A DNA stretch of 39,807 bases from Massilia sp. Leaf139 (lineage in GTDB: Bacteria; Pseudomonadota; Gammaproteobacteria; Burkholderiales; Burkholderiaceae_D): NCBI RefSeq assembly GCF_001424165.1, contig NZ_LMOJ01000006.1:915-40721 (forward strand), given 5' to 3'. Both the position numbers and the translations under genes were made by a program. The notes beneath the pieces were generated by a model that had not been told where the DNA came from, made no database searches, and saw nothing but the letters and a program-made list of their open reading frames with translations. Shown piece by piece: positions 39,619 through 39,807 of the stretch (the stretch's first letter is position 1; the number at the start of each line of letters is the position of its first letter).

Positions 39619-39807
39619 TCAGTGCTGATAGGCGCCGATGTCGATACCCGTCGTGGCGTTGCGTGCCTTGCCGTCGATGTCGGTCGAGTGGGCATAGGTC
39701 GCGATGCCACGGCCGATGACCGGCGAGCTGGTCGATGGCTTGAAGTTCGGCATCGCGGCGGTGCGCGAGTAGCCGGCCAGCAGCGGCTCGGTGGTGAGCG
39801 TGCTGGT
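39619..39807 (-). CDS. Second beta-helix protein (C-terminal 62 residues, cut by right edge)
   Basis: The minus-strand frame entering at 39807 and ending in TGA at 39619 encodes EPLLAGYSRTAAMPNFKPST, SSPVIGRGIATYAHSTDIDG and KARNATTGIDIGAYQH. It differs from the C-terminus of the 38110-39327 protein at only a few positions (for example Val/Ala, Pro/Ser, Pro/Ala, Thr/Ala, Phe/Ile). It is therefore the upstream member of a tandem pair, or of a longer array continuing to the right, of secreted beta-helix proteins with the choice-of-anchor-Q type tail. Confidence 0.9.
   Translation of the reverse strand, partial: TSTLTTEPLLAGYSRTAAMPNFKPSTSSPVIGRGIATYAHSTDIDGKARNATTGIDIGAYQH

Noticed and set aside
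1..39807. CRISPR arrays, rRNA or tRNA genes, insertion sequences
   Set aside because: No regularly spaced repeats, RNA gene signatures or transposase genes were seen by reading both strands.

Overview
The window is GC-rich, densely coded bacterial DNA. It has two parts: about 17.4 kb of a tailed-phage prophage on the left, and a host chromosome segment on the right. The host genes (TorF-type porin, two-half YeeE/YedE with a BigR-like ArsR regulator, PepSY reductase-like protein, dCache chemoreceptor, choice-of-anchor-Q beta-helix proteins) and the codon usage suggest a betaproteobacterium of the Oxalobacteraceae, Massilia/Telluria-like. This is an inference from gene content and style; no marker gene or rRNA is present.

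Prophage, 1 to about 17450. The minus-strand arm, read from 10958 leftwards, is the lytic arm. It holds a YdaS-type Cro-like repressor, a YdaT-like regulator, a winged-helix protein, a DUF1376-type replication protein, a DnaB helicase and a tyrosine recombinase. Two small overlapping GTG-start genes follow, then an unknown protein (possibly a late regulator), an HNH endonuclease and the HK97-type packaging/head genes (P27-type small terminase, large terminase, portal, ClpP-like protease cut by the left edge). Many of these genes overlap by ATGA or TGATG, so they form one translationally coupled operon. The plus arm starts with an S24/LexA-type repressor and a zinc-ribbon membrane protein. A second repressor-controlled promoter at 12463-12505 drives a run of tiny genes, a DnaQ-like exonuclease, a DUF551 protein, a cytosine-5 DNA methyltransferase and an AlpA/excisionase-like protein next to the right junction. 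Two genes run against their neighbours and look like morons: 4914-5132, and the membrane protein at 16248-16925.

Host, about 17450 to 39807. A PAS-PAS-GGDEF-EVL (EAL-type) c-di-GMP enzyme comes first. It is followed by a sulfide/persulfide detoxification operon (ArsR-family sensor, two YeeE/YedE halves, TauE exporter, ETHE1-like persulfide dioxygenase) with a well-formed sigma70 promoter overlapped by an inverted repeat. Next come a TonB-dependent receptor, a NarL/UhpB-like two-component pair, a DUF2235 hydrolase with a membrane-embedded C-terminus, a PepSY membrane protein, a methyl-accepting chemotaxis protein, a TorF porin, a large unknown lipoprotein, small membrane proteins and a YedK/SRAP abasic-site protein. 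The right end carries two nearly identical beta-helix secreted proteins in tandem, the second cut by the edge; each is followed by a strong terminator hairpin.

The points most worth following up are the matched pair of operator-promoters in the phage switch, the recombinase buried inside the lytic operon, the two counter-oriented accessory genes, the five internal repeats in the methyltransferase, the pair of overlapping GTG-start genes, and the tandem beta-helix paralogues.
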